Positions 44,251 to 52,600 of a stretch of DNA of 64,000 bases are shown here, in pieces. The first letter of the stretch is position 1; every line of letters starts with the position of its first letter. The DNA is taken from the NCBI GenBank assembly GCA_019694435.1, contig JAIBBZ010000006.1, forward strand, positions 167,963 to 231,962, written 5' to 3'. This DNA is from Pirellulales bacterium. GTDB taxonomy: Bacteria > Planctomycetota > Planctomycetia > Pirellulales > JAEUIK01. A program made the translations under genes and the position numbers. The notes under the pieces were generated by a model. That model made no database searches and was not told the origin of the DNA. It saw nothing but the letters and a program-made list of their open reading frames with translations.

Positions 44251-46455
44251 TCACTCGGGCGAAAGCAGCTTGTACCGGCCCGACGCCCAGCGCGCGATAT
44301 CGTTCTTGTACCAGCGCGAGAACCGGCTTTCGCTCGTGCCGCCGGGGACATTCGTCCACGCTTCCTGGCGGCTCATGTCCGTCACGAAGTGGTAGCTGGG
44401 GGCGAACGTCGTTTCGCGCGTCGCGGAACGCAGCAGATGCCCCTGGAACGGAGTCGCGAAGCAACCAGGCATGGGCATCTCGGCCGTGTGAAAACCGAGC
44501 GCCCGGCCGACGAACTTCGTCTCGAAGAACCGGTTGGTGAAACAAAATGCGTTGGTCACGGCCCACGGCTGCTCGGGCTCGATCGAGAAACCTTCGGCCG
44601 CCTTGCGGATCAGCTCGCCCTTGTCGTGCCCTTCCCACCAGTGCGAATGCTCCTGGTGCAACAAGCGGTCGATCAGCGTGATCACCATGCTGGAAAAGCC
44701 GACGCGGGTGCTGAGATACAACATCCGCCGCCAACCGATGCCGCCGCTGTCGTGATCGGTGCCGAAGATTTGGAGCAGCACCTCGCGATAGAACCGGGAA
44801 AACAGCGTCGCCTCGTAACTGTTGGGCGTATAGCTGCAATCCCAGTTCGCCAGGCGGTTCTTCAAATCGCCCTCGGGCAGGTGCGGCAGGAACAGGGCCA
44901 CCATGTCTTGGGCCTGCGTGCTGACGACGTCGTATTGCAATTGCTGCATGTCGTCGATCGTCGCCGAGGTCAATTCCGTGAGCCGCGTGTCGATCCGACG
45001 CTTGCGATAATCGGGCACCGGCAACGTGACCAGCGGCTGCATGTCCGGCGGATTGCAGGCCTCGTTGGCCGACGAGACGAACCCGCTCGGCGGGTCGTAT
45101 TCGCCCGGCAGCAGATGCGTCGGGATGAGTCCTTGCCAGTGATTGCAAGGATCCCAGGCCGGAACCGGAAGCATGCCGTTGTGACCTTCCGCTCGCAGCG
45201 GAAAGCAACCGCTCGCTTGACGCCCGATGTGCCCCTCGCGATCGGCCAGCACCCAAGACAACGTCGGTTGGGGGCACTCGCGCACGAGATCCATCGCGTC
45301 GCGCACCGTGGGGCAGCTCACCAGATCGAGCCACACGCCGAGCCCCGCGCCGACGCCTTCCTGGTGCCCGGTCCAAGCCGTCGAAAGGTAGAGGCCTGGA
45401 CCTTCGGCCTGGGGATCGGCGTCGAGCGTGCCGAGGTCGTTGAAGAAGACCGGCATGGTTTCGTGGGCCTGCCCCTTACGGAAGATCGTCTCTTTGCGGA
45501 CGTCGAAGGGGAGCCACCGCTCGCCGCGACGGTACAGCGGGGGCGCGTCGGCTGTTTCGCCTGGGCGACAATCCTCGATGAAGTAGTCCGAGTTGTCGCC
45601 CTTGAAGTAGGTCACGCCCCAAGACAGCTCGGGCGTGCGGCCCACGGCCACCAACGGGCTGCCCGGCAACGTCGCGCCCAGCACATAGCGCCCGCCAAAC
45701 CGCAGCACAGCCTCGTACCAGATGGCCGGCAGGCGATTGACTTCCAAGTGCGGGTCCGAGGCCAACAGGGCGCCGCCCGTGCGACTGCGCGTCGGCGCTA
45801 CGGCCCAGGCATTGCTGCCGGCCAGGCGTGGCAGGTCGGTAATCAGCTCGAGCGCTTCGTCGGACAACCGGTTGCTGATCTTCACCTGCCGCAGCAGGTC
45901 GAAGTCGGCATCGTCGAACAGCGGTGCGAACAATTCGCGCAAACGCTCGGGCATGATGCGCGTTTGTGCCAGTTCCAGCAGCAGCCGCTCGTTCTGCAAC
46001 TGGCCGACGACGAGCCCTCCGAAGGCCAGCAAGTTGCAGATCAGCAGCACCGATTGCTGGGTCCACGGCTGACGCTCGAAACCGACGGCCCACATGGGCA
46101 GCGACCGGCGCGACGATTTCAGGCCATCGTTCACGCCCTGGCAATAGGCTGTGATCTGGACGAACACGCGGTCGTCGAGCCGATCGATCTCGCGATCGAG
46201 CCACACGTCGAGGCCCGCGCGGCGAAAGAACCGATCGGTTTCGAGTAACTGCGGCTTGTCGGCGATCATCTCGGCCGAGCGCCCGCTCGCCACGGCACGG
46301 GCAAACAGCATCTGCGTCGGGCGATCGATCGCGTGCAAATAGCCGAGCGCGTACAGGGCGTCGGTCCAGGTGCGGGCCTCGATGTGCGGTACGCCGTTTT
46401 CGTCGCGCGCCGCCGTGAACGGCCTTCGCGGATTCTTGACCTTCAGGGGTTTCAT
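44251..46455 (-). CDS. Penicillin acylase family (S45) hydrolase
   Basis: The ATG at 46455 gives 734 residues. The N-terminal segment, RDENGVPHIEA and the Ntn nucleophile Ser214 in LAGSNAWAV (before a GGALLASDPHLEV block) are the signatures of S45 amidases/acylases, which self-cleave at that Ser. The C-terminal third has the usual NRFFETKF and helix-rich regions. No signal peptide is visible with this start, nor with the ATG at 46515, although S45 enzymes are normally periplasmic. The substrate is unknown: acyl-homoserine lactones, penicillins or other amides are all possible. It is divergent from the MalF-type importer. Confidence 0.88.
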   Translation of the reverse strand: MKPLKVKNPRRPFTAARDENGVPHIEARTWTDALYALGYLHAIDRPTQMLFARAVASGRSAEMIADKPQLLETDRFFRRAGLDVWLDREIDRLDDRVFVQITAYCQGVNDGLKSSRRSLPMWAVGFERQPWTQQSVLLICNLLAFGGLVVGQLQNERLLLELAQTRIMPERLRELFAPLFDDADFDLLRQVKISNRLSDEALELITDLPRLAGSNAWAVAPTRSRTGGALLASDPHLEVNRLPAIWYEAVLRFGGRYVLGATLPGSPLVAVGRTPELSWGVTYFKGDNSDYFIEDCRPGETADAPPLYRRGERWLPFDVRKETIFRKGQAHETMPVFFNDLGTLDADPQAEGPGLYLSTAWTGHQEGVGAGLGVWLDLVSCPTVRDAMDLVRECPQPTLSWVLADREGHIGRQASGCFPLRAEGHNGMLPVPAWDPCNHWQGLIPTHLLPGEYDPPSGFVSSANEACNPPDMQPLVTLPVPDYRKRRIDTRLTELTSATIDDMQQLQYDVVSTQAQDMVALFLPHLPEGDLKNRLANWDCSYTPNSYEATLFSRFYREVLLQIFGTDHDSGGIGWRRMLYLSTRVGFSSMVITLIDRLLHQEHSHWWEGHDKGELIRKAAEGFSIEPEQPWAVTNAFCFTNRFFETKFVGRALGFHTAEMPMPGCFATPFQGHLLRSATRETTFAPSYHFVTDMSRQEAWTNVPGGTSESRFSRWYKNDIARWASGRYKLLSPE

Positions 46456-46515
46456 GGCCGGTCGTGTAGCCAACCGTCTGCTCCCCGGAAAACTCTTGCT
46501 ACTGGGAATTACCAT

Positions 46516-46554
46516 GGGTATACCCGCCTCGCTGTGACACGCTGGCACAGCGTG
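46516..46554. promoter_or_regulatory. Two palindromes in the divergent region (operator candidates)
   Basis: GGGTATACCC (46516-46525) is a perfect 10-bp palindrome. CACGCTG-GCA-CAGCGTG (46538-46554) is a perfect 7+7 inverted repeat with a 3-nt centre. Their centres are about 26 bp apart, in the 287-bp gap between the acylase start (46455) and the importer start (46743). No regulator gene is next to them. Confidence 0.45.
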
Positions 46555-46742
46555 ACCGCCCGGGGGGTGCGCACCGGCGGGCGGGCCATTTCCTTAAGGC
46601 CTGTCTCCATGTAGCTTGCGAACTGCACGGATGTGGCGAAAAGGGCTCAAAAAGGTTGCAACCGCGCCCGGTTGTACCGATTCGGCCGATTGCAGGTCCG
46701 CCCAAGGCTGTCATCGCTCGGCTCGCCCGGTTACCCCGTTCT

Positions 46743-47702
46743 ATGGCGCAATTTCCCCGGCAATCGCGACGCGAACTTGGCACGGCGGCCTGGTTTTTGG
46801 CGCCCTGGTTCATCGGTTTCCTGGCGCTGGTTGCGTATCCATTTCTGGCGACGCTGTGGTGGAGTCTGTGCCGCTACGACCTGCTGTCGCAGCCGCGGTT
46901 CGTGGGCCTGGACAATTACCGCCGGCTGTGGGGTGAACTCGGCCCCGGCGGGCGGTTTGGCGAGGCCCTTTGGAACACGGCTTACTTTGCGGCACTTTCC
47001 GTGCCGCTTTCGATCATCTTGGGAGTCGGGCTGGCGACGTTGCTCACCTGGAACGTACGCGGACGCAGCGTCTACCGGGCGTTGTTCTATTTGCCGAGCG
47101 TCGTGCCGCTGGTGGCGGCCAGCCTACTGTGGATGGCCCTGCTCGATCCCCGTGATGGTCTGGTCAATCATCTGCTGGGGAGCGTCGGCCTGGGCGGGGC
47201 CGGCTGGTTCACCAGCCCGCGCACAGCCGCCTGGCCGGGCGACTGGCTGCGCGGTACCTGGGGCTTCGGTTCGAAAGACGCCCTGGTGCTGATGAGCGTC
47301 TGGGGGCTGGGCAATTTCCTGGCCGTCTACCTGGCGGCGCTGGCCGACGTGCCGGCCGAGCTGCACGAGGCCGCAGCACTCGACGGCGCGGGGCCGCTCC
47401 GCCGGTTTCGGCACGTCACGCTGCCGCTGCTGACGCCGGTCATCTTTTTCAACCTGATCATGGGCCTGATCCATGCCGTGCAGGCGTTCACGCAGGTCTA
47501 TCTGGTGAGCCAAGGGCAAGGTTCGCCGGCCGGATCGCTGTCGCTGTTGTCGCTGCACCTGTTTCAAAGCGCGTTTCGCGAGCTCGACATGGGCTACGCG
47601 TCGGCGATGGCCTGGACGGTGCTCGTCGTGGTCGTGCTGCTGACCGCGCTGTTGTTCCGCGGCTCGCGGCGCTGGGTCTTCTACTCGGGAGCCGCGCGAT
47701 GA
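46743..47702 (+). CDS. Sugar-type ABC transporter permease, MalF/UgpA type
   Basis: The ATG at 46743 gives 319 residues. Six or seven helices are visible with the conserved EAA loop LHEAAALDGAGPLRRFRHVT (about residues 220-239). An extracytoplasmic insert with GPGGRFGEALWN precedes the core. It starts a three-gene operon with a binding protein and a second permease, each overlapping the next. No Shine-Dalgarno is obvious at the ATG. The ATPase partner is missing here. Substrates of this family include di- and oligosaccharides and glycerol phosphate. Confidence 0.92.
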   Translation: MAQFPRQSRRELGTAAWFLAPWFIGFLALVAYPFLATLWWSLCRYDLLSQPRFVGLDNYRRLWGELGPGGRFGEALWNTAYFAALSVPLSIILGVGLATLLTWNVRGRSVYRALFYLPSVVPLVAASLLWMALLDPRDGLVNHLLGSVGLGGAGWFTSPRTAAWPGDWLRGTWGFGSKDALVLMSVWGLGNFLAVYLAALADVPAELHEAAALDGAGPLRRFRHVTLPLLTPVIFFNLIMGLIHAVQAFTQVYLVSQGQGSPAGSLSLLSLHLFQSAFRELDMGYASAMAWTVLVVVVLLTALLFRGSRRWVFYSGAAR

Positions 47703-49060
47703 GCCCACGGCTGCTGCGCGGCGTCGCTTGGGCCCTGTTGGCCGTCGGTCTCGGCGTGCCGGCCGCATGGAGCGCGCTCGAAGATCGTCCGGCCGTGCCA
47801 CCGGGGCGCAGCGAGGTCGTGTTCTGGCATTTCTGGGGCGGCAAGGAGCGCGCTGTCGTCGAGCAGATCGTCGCAAGGTTCAATGCCGCGCAGCCGTGCT
47901 ACCTGGTCCGCGCCGTGGCGGTGCCGGGCAACAATCTCGACCTGAAATTCTTTCTCAGCGTCGCCGGCGGCGATCCGCCCGACGTGCTCAACCAGGACGA
48001 CCCGATCGTCGCCGATTGGGCCGAGCGCGGCGCCTTGGTGCCCTTGGACGAAATCGCCGGAGCGCAGGTCACCGCGCAGCTCGACGACTGGTTGTTTCCC
48101 GCGGCCCGGGAACTGGCCGTTTACCGCGGGCGCTACTATGCACTGTGCAACGGGCTCGACATCCGCGCGCTGTATTACGACGCCGAGCTGCTGACGCAGC
48201 TCGGCGAACAGCCCCCCCAGACGATCGATCAGCTCGACGCGCTGGCCGCGCGCATCGCCCCGCCCGAGCGGCCGGGCTTGCCCCCGCGGATGGGCTTTCT
48301 GCCCGATCCGCGCCGGCTCTGGGCCTGGGGAATCGTCTTCGGCGGACGCTTCTACGATCCGGTCGAGCAGCGGGTGACGGCCGACGACCCGCGGATCGTG
48401 CGGGCCCTCGAGTGGATGGCCTCGTACAGCCGCCGGTACGGCGCCGACCGCGTGGCCGCGTTCCGCCAGGGCGATCAGGCCTTCAGCGGCTCGTCGTTTC
48501 CGTTGCTCGAAGGACGTTATGGCCTGTTAATGGACGGCCAATGGCGCGTGGCCGAAATCGAAGCCGTGGTCCGTGCGGCCGAGACCGCCGGCAAGACTGC
48601 ACCGAGGATCGGCGTGGTCCCGTTGCCGGCGCCCAACGACGGGTGCACGAGCGCCGGCTGGGTCAACGGCAACTTTTTCGTCGTGCCGCGCGGCGCGCGC
48701 AATCCACAAGGCGCGTGGGCCTTTATGCAGTTCTGGTCGGGCTTCGGCGGGCACGAGGCGGCCGCGGCCGAGACGTGCGTGGCCGGCGGGTGGATTCCGG
48801 CGTCGCCGCAAGTGGTCAAGCAGCCGGTGCTGGCCAGGTATCAGAGCGAACATCCGCTGTTTGCGGCGTTCATCGAACAAGCGGCCAGCGACGCGCAAGT
48901 GCCGACACCTTCGATCCCCGGCGCGGCGACGCTGCTGTTGGAAGTCAATCGCGCGGCGGAAGACGCACTGTATCGCGGCGCCGATCCCCGGCGCGTGCTG
49001 GCCGAGGTGTCGCGCAGAGCGCAGTTGCGCGTCGATGAGGTGCGCCGTGCGCATGAATAA
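47699..49060 (+). CDS. Sugar-type ABC transporter substrate-binding protein (family 1)
   Basis: The ATG overlaps the stop of the MalF-type gene (ATGA). The 453-residue product has an uncleaved or weak signal helix (residues about 5-25). The mature part opens with SEVVFWHFWGGKERA, the family 1 binding-protein start, followed by GGDPPDVLNQDDPIV and further typical segments. There is no lipobox, so the protein is either membrane-anchored by the helix or released. It overlaps the next permease gene by 8 bp. The ligand is unknown. Confidence 0.9.
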   Translation: MSPRLLRGVAWALLAVGLGVPAAWSALEDRPAVPPGRSEVVFWHFWGGKERAVVEQIVARFNAAQPCYLVRAVAVPGNNLDLKFFLSVAGGDPPDVLNQDDPIVADWAERGALVPLDEIAGAQVTAQLDDWLFPAARELAVYRGRYYALCNGLDIRALYYDAELLTQLGEQPPQTIDQLDALAARIAPPERPGLPPRMGFLPDPRRLWAWGIVFGGRFYDPVEQRVTADDPRIVRALEWMASYSRRYGADRVAAFRQGDQAFSGSSFPLLEGRYGLLMDGQWRVAEIEAVVRAAETAGKTAPRIGVVPLPAPNDGCTSAGWVNGNFFVVPRGARNPQGAWAFMQFWSGFGGHEAAAAETCVAGGWIPASPQVVKQPVLARYQSEHPLFAAFIEQAASDAQVPTPSIPGAATLLLEVNRAAEDALYRGADPRRVLAEVSRRAQLRVDEVRRAHE

Positions 49061-49871
49061 GCCCCCGTGGTACGCACATCTGGTCCTGGGCACCTTGGCG
49101 GCGTGCTTTGCAGCGCCGCTGGCGTGGCTGCTGTTGGCCTCGTTCAAGACGCCCGAACAGATGCTGGCCGAGCCCTACGCCTGGTGGCCCGATCCCTGGC
49201 GGCCGGCCAACTATCGCGACGCACTGACCTCGATGCCCTATCTGACCTACCTGCGCAATTCGCTCGTGCTCTGCGTGGGCTGTGTGTTGGGCACCCTCGC
49301 GGCGTGCGCCCCGGCGGCATACGCATTTGCCCGCCTGCGGTTTCCCGGACGCGACGTGCTGTTCGGATTGCTGGTCGTCACCATGCTGCTGCCCTGGCAT
49401 GTGACGATGATCCCGCGGTTTGTGTTGCTGCGCTGCTTGGGGCTGTACGACACGCCGTGGGCCATCATCCTGCCGACCTTTCTCGGCGATGCGTTTTTTA
49501 TTTTTTTGTTGCGGCAATTCTTTCGCGCGATCCCCGAGGAGCTGTCCGAAGCAGCGCGGCTCGATGGTTGCAGCGAACCGGGGATCTTCTGGCGCATCGT
49601 CTTGCCGTTGGCGCGTCCGGCGCTGGCCACCGTGGCACTGTGGCAGTTCGTCGCCACGTGGAACGACTTCAGCAGCCCGCTGCTGCTTCTGAACGACCCG
49701 CGCAGGTTGCCCCTGGCCTATGGCCTCGAGCAGTTCACCAGCAGCTATTCGAGTCAGACTCACCTGCTGTTGGCGGCGGCCGCAATGTTCACACTGCCGG
49801 TGGTAATCGTGTTTCTGCTCGCGCAGCGGGCCTTCATCGCGGGGCTGGCCACCAGCGGTATCAAGGGCTGA
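49053..49871 (+). CDS. Sugar-type ABC transporter permease, MalG/UgpE type
   Basis: The ATG at 49053 lies inside the end of the binding-protein gene and gives 272 residues, normal for MalG. Six helices and the EAA loop PEELSEAARLDGCSEPGIFW (about residues 163-182) are visible. It pairs with the MalF-type permease. No MalK/MsmX-type ATPase gene follows; the next gene, 172 bp on, is a phosphatase. The importer must use an ATPase encoded elsewhere, as multitask ATPases do in other bacteria. Confidence 0.93.
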   Translation: MNKPPWYAHLVLGTLAACFAAPLAWLLLASFKTPEQMLAEPYAWWPDPWRPANYRDALTSMPYLTYLRNSLVLCVGCVLGTLAACAPAAYAFARLRFPGRDVLFGLLVVTMLLPWHVTMIPRFVLLRCLGLYDTPWAIILPTFLGDAFFIFLLRQFFRAIPEELSEAARLDGCSEPGIFWRIVLPLARPALATVALWQFVATWNDFSSPLLLLNDPRRLPLAYGLEQFTSSYSSQTHLLLAAAAMFTLPVVIVFLLAQRAFIAGLATSGIKG

Positions 49872-50043
49872 CGCGAGACGCGCCGCGATTCACCCGATCA
49901 AGTGCCATACCACGAGTCCGGCCGCTAGGGCGGCGCGTACGGCTCGACTAATATGGACCTAACACCACCGCCGCGAGCAATTCGCTACACTCTCGGCGGT
50001 CACCTCACGAATTGCGGACAGAGACGAGAGATGGGGACGAGAG

Positions 50044-51675
50044 ATGGGATTGAAGAGACGCTGTTTTCACCTGGCCCTGGCAACTCTGGCCACTTGCGCC
50101 GCGACGGCGCACGCCGATGATTTCGTCAAGCAAATGCAGGCCGAGGCCATGTCGACCGGACACGCAACCTGGGGACATTGGGGCGCCGATCCGGCGAAGT
50201 ACACCGCCTGGGCCCAGCACAGCAACCGCTTGATCCCGATCTATACGTTCGGTCTCACGCTCGACGCGGTGCGCGGCGAGCATAGCCCGTATCGCGATGC
50301 GGCGCGGATCGAAAAGCTGTACGGCTACCTGCCCGACGGCACGCTCAACCCGGCGGCCGAATACTTCGACCAGACCGACGTCTATCACCTGCAGAAGCAA
50401 GCCATCGCGGCGGGCAAGAAGCGCGTGATCGTGATGGTGTTTGACGGCATGGATTGGCAAACGACGCGCAACGCGGCCATCTACTACTCGGGCCGCGTGG
50501 CCTACAACGAAGGGCGCGGCACCGGGTTGGCCTTTCAGGACTATCGCGGCGTGACGACCGATTACGGCTACTTCGTCACCAGCCCTCACAACGAAGGGAC
50601 GCTGGCCGACGTGAACGCGCAAACGCTGCTCAACCCGGGCGGCAAGCTGCGCGGCGGATACGACGCGATGCTCGCGGGCGACGCTCCCTGGTCGACGCCG
50701 AGCGACGTCGAATATGCGATCTCCAAGAGCGCGGCGCGGATGCACGCTTTCACCGACTCGTCGTCTTCGGCCACGAGCCTGTTTGCAGGCATCAAGACGG
50801 CGAACGACGCCGTGAACACCGACGCGGCGGGCAAGCCGGTTGAACCGTTGGCGTGGGAGCTGCAGCGCGACGGCTGGGCGATTGGCGTCGTGACCAGCGT
50901 GCCGATCAGCCATGCCACGCCCGCCGCGACCTATGCGATCAACGTGAATCGCGACGACTTCCAGGACTTGACCCGTGACCTGATCGGTCGGCCGTCAATC
51001 AGCCATCCCAACGAGCCGCTCGCGGGAGTGGACGTGCTGCTGGGCGGCGGCTGGGGCGAGATCAAGCTGGTTGACGCGGCGCAGGGCGACAATTTCGTCG
51101 CCGGCAATCAATATCTCGCGGCCGATGACCTGGCGGCGGTCGATCATGCCAACGGCGGGCGCTACACGGTCGTCCAGCGCACCTCGGGCGTGCCGGGCAA
51201 TCGGGCCCTGGCCGACGCGGCGCGGCAATCGCTGGTCGAGGGCACCAGGCTCCTGGGCTTGTTTGGCGTCCGCTACGGCCACTTGCCGTTCCGTACGGCC
51301 GACGGCAATTACGATCCCGTGCCGGGTACCAAGCGGCAAAAGGAACAATACAGCGACGCCGACAAAACCGAGAACCCCGACCTGGCCACGATGGCCGTCG
51401 CGGCGCTCGACGTGCTGGCTGCCGATGCGGAAGGCTTCTGGCTGATGGTCGAGGCCGGTGACGTCGATTGGGCCAACCACGACGACAACATCGACAATTC
51501 GATCGGCGCGGTGTACAGCGGCGACAAAGCGTTCCGCGCCGTCACCTCGTGGATCGAAACGCACGGCGGCTGGGACGACACCGCCCTGATCGTCACGGCC
51601 GACCACGGGCACTATTTCTTTCTCACCCAGCCCGAGGCCTTGCTTGGACCGAACGCGCCGAGCGCGAATCCGTGA
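50044..51675 (+). CDS. Secreted alkaline phosphatase
   Basis: The 543-residue product has a signal peptide (residues 1-24, ending TAHA). The PhoA superfamily catalytic set is present: Asp134 in MVFDGMDW, the nucleophile Ser239 in T-D-S-S-S-S-A-T, MVEAGDVDWANHDDN and TADHGHYF near the C-terminus. The nucleophile loop has Ser-Ser-Ser-Ser instead of the E. coli DSAAS. It hydrolyses phosphomonoesters outside the cytoplasm. A purine-rich GACGAG precedes the ATG. No Pho box was found, so phosphate regulation is not shown. Confidence 0.9.
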   Translation: MGLKRRCFHLALATLATCAATAHADDFVKQMQAEAMSTGHATWGHWGADPAKYTAWAQHSNRLIPIYTFGLTLDAVRGEHSPYRDAARIEKLYGYLPDGTLNPAAEYFDQTDVYHLQKQAIAAGKKRVIVMVFDGMDWQTTRNAAIYYSGRVAYNEGRGTGLAFQDYRGVTTDYGYFVTSPHNEGTLADVNAQTLLNPGGKLRGGYDAMLAGDAPWSTPSDVEYAISKSAARMHAFTDSSSSATSLFAGIKTANDAVNTDAAGKPVEPLAWELQRDGWAIGVVTSVPISHATPAATYAINVNRDDFQDLTRDLIGRPSISHPNEPLAGVDVLLGGGWGEIKLVDAAQGDNFVAGNQYLAADDLAAVDHANGGRYTVVQRTSGVPGNRALADAARQSLVEGTRLLGLFGVRYGHLPFRTADGNYDPVPGTKRQKEQYSDADKTENPDLATMAVAALDVLAADAEGFWLMVEAGDVDWANHDDNIDNSIGAVYSGDKAFRAVTSWIETHGGWDDTALIVTADHGHYFFLTQPEALLGPNAPSANP

Positions 51676-51730
51676 ACGTGCGGCGGCCGCAACCTCAACG
51701 CCTCGCCACGGCGGCGCGGCTGGCCAACGC

Positions 51731-52600
51731 TTATCCCTTGCGCGCGACGTGCTGCAGCTTGTCCGGATTGCGGACCGCGTAAATGCCCTGGATCGAGTGG
51801 GCGCCGATGTCGAGCATCATTGCCGAGTCGACCCGGCCGCCGCTCAGCACGAGGATGCCGGGTTGCCCATTGATCGTGGTGGGGGTGTAGACCGTACCCG
51901 GCGCGGCCTTTTTCATTACGCCCAGCAGAAATCGACCAATCTTCAGCGCACCGCGCAGGACGACCTGCGCCGCGACCGCTTTGCCTCCGCTGTCGGTATA
52001 CACGGCCGCGTCGCTGGCCAGCATCTGCACGAGCCCCTCGAGGTCGCCTCGCTGGCAGGCCGTCATAAAGGCCGTGGCCAACTCGTCGCGCCGCTGCGGA
52101 TCGACCTCGAAGCGGGGCCGCCGGCTGCGCACATGCTCGCGGGCCCGCGCGGCAAGCTGCCGGCAGTTGGCCTCCTCGAGCTCGAGGATTGCGGCGATCT
52201 CGCGAAACCCGTAGCCGAACACGTCGTGCAACAAGAAGGCGGCCCGCTCGGTCGGCGACACGCTCTCGAGCAAGTGCAAGAACGCCAGCGACAGCGATTC
52301 GGCCAATTCGGCGCGCTGTTCGGGCCAGTCGGCAGTGTCGATCCAAGGTTCGGGCAACCAGCAGGCTCCGGGATAGGTCTCGCGCTGCACCTGCGCCGAG
52401 CGCAGTCGATCGATGCAAATCCGCGTGGTGACTGTCGCCAGGAAGGCGCCGGGGGATTGAATCTGCCGGCGATCCTGGGACTGCCAGCGCACGAAGGCCT
52501 CTTGCACGGCGTCCTCGGCGTCGGCGCGCGAACCGAGCATGCGGTAGGCCAGGCTCAGTAACCGCGCGCGTTCGACGGGAATCTCAGCGGCAGACGACAT
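51731..52600 (-). CDS. ECF41-group sigma factor with SnoaL-like C-terminal domain
   Basis: The ATG at 52600 gives 289 residues. Region 2 (about residues 5-75; LLSLAYRMLGSRADAEDAV) and region 4 (about 100-160; PTERAAFLLHDVFGYGFREIA) are followed by a SnoaL-like domain (about 170-289). That domain contains the ECF41 hallmarks YTDSGGK (DGGGK-type) and RNPDKL. The C-terminal domain controls sigma activity in place of a separate anti-sigma factor. It is overlapped by the end of the upstream oxidoreductase gene (17 bp), and a perfect ECF41 promoter lies ahead of that gene, so the operon is probably autoregulated. Confidence 0.92.
   Translation of the reverse strand: MSSAAEIPVERARLLSLAYRMLGSRADAEDAVQEAFVRWQSQDRRQIQSPGAFLATVTTRICIDRLRSAQVQRETYPGACWLPEPWIDTADWPEQRAELAESLSLAFLHLLESVSPTERAAFLLHDVFGYGFREIAAILELEEANCRQLAARAREHVRSRRPRFEVDPQRRDELATAFMTACQRGDLEGLVQMLASDAAVYTDSGGKAVAAQVVLRGALKIGRFLLGVMKKAAPGTVYTPTTINGQPGILVLSGGRVDSAMMLDIGAHSIQGIYAVRNPDKLQHVARKG

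Noticed and set aside
44173..46248. A 691-codon plus-strand frame opposite the penicillin acylase gene
   Set aside because: It is antisense to a gene with the S45 nucleophile and other motifs, and has no coding signal of its own.
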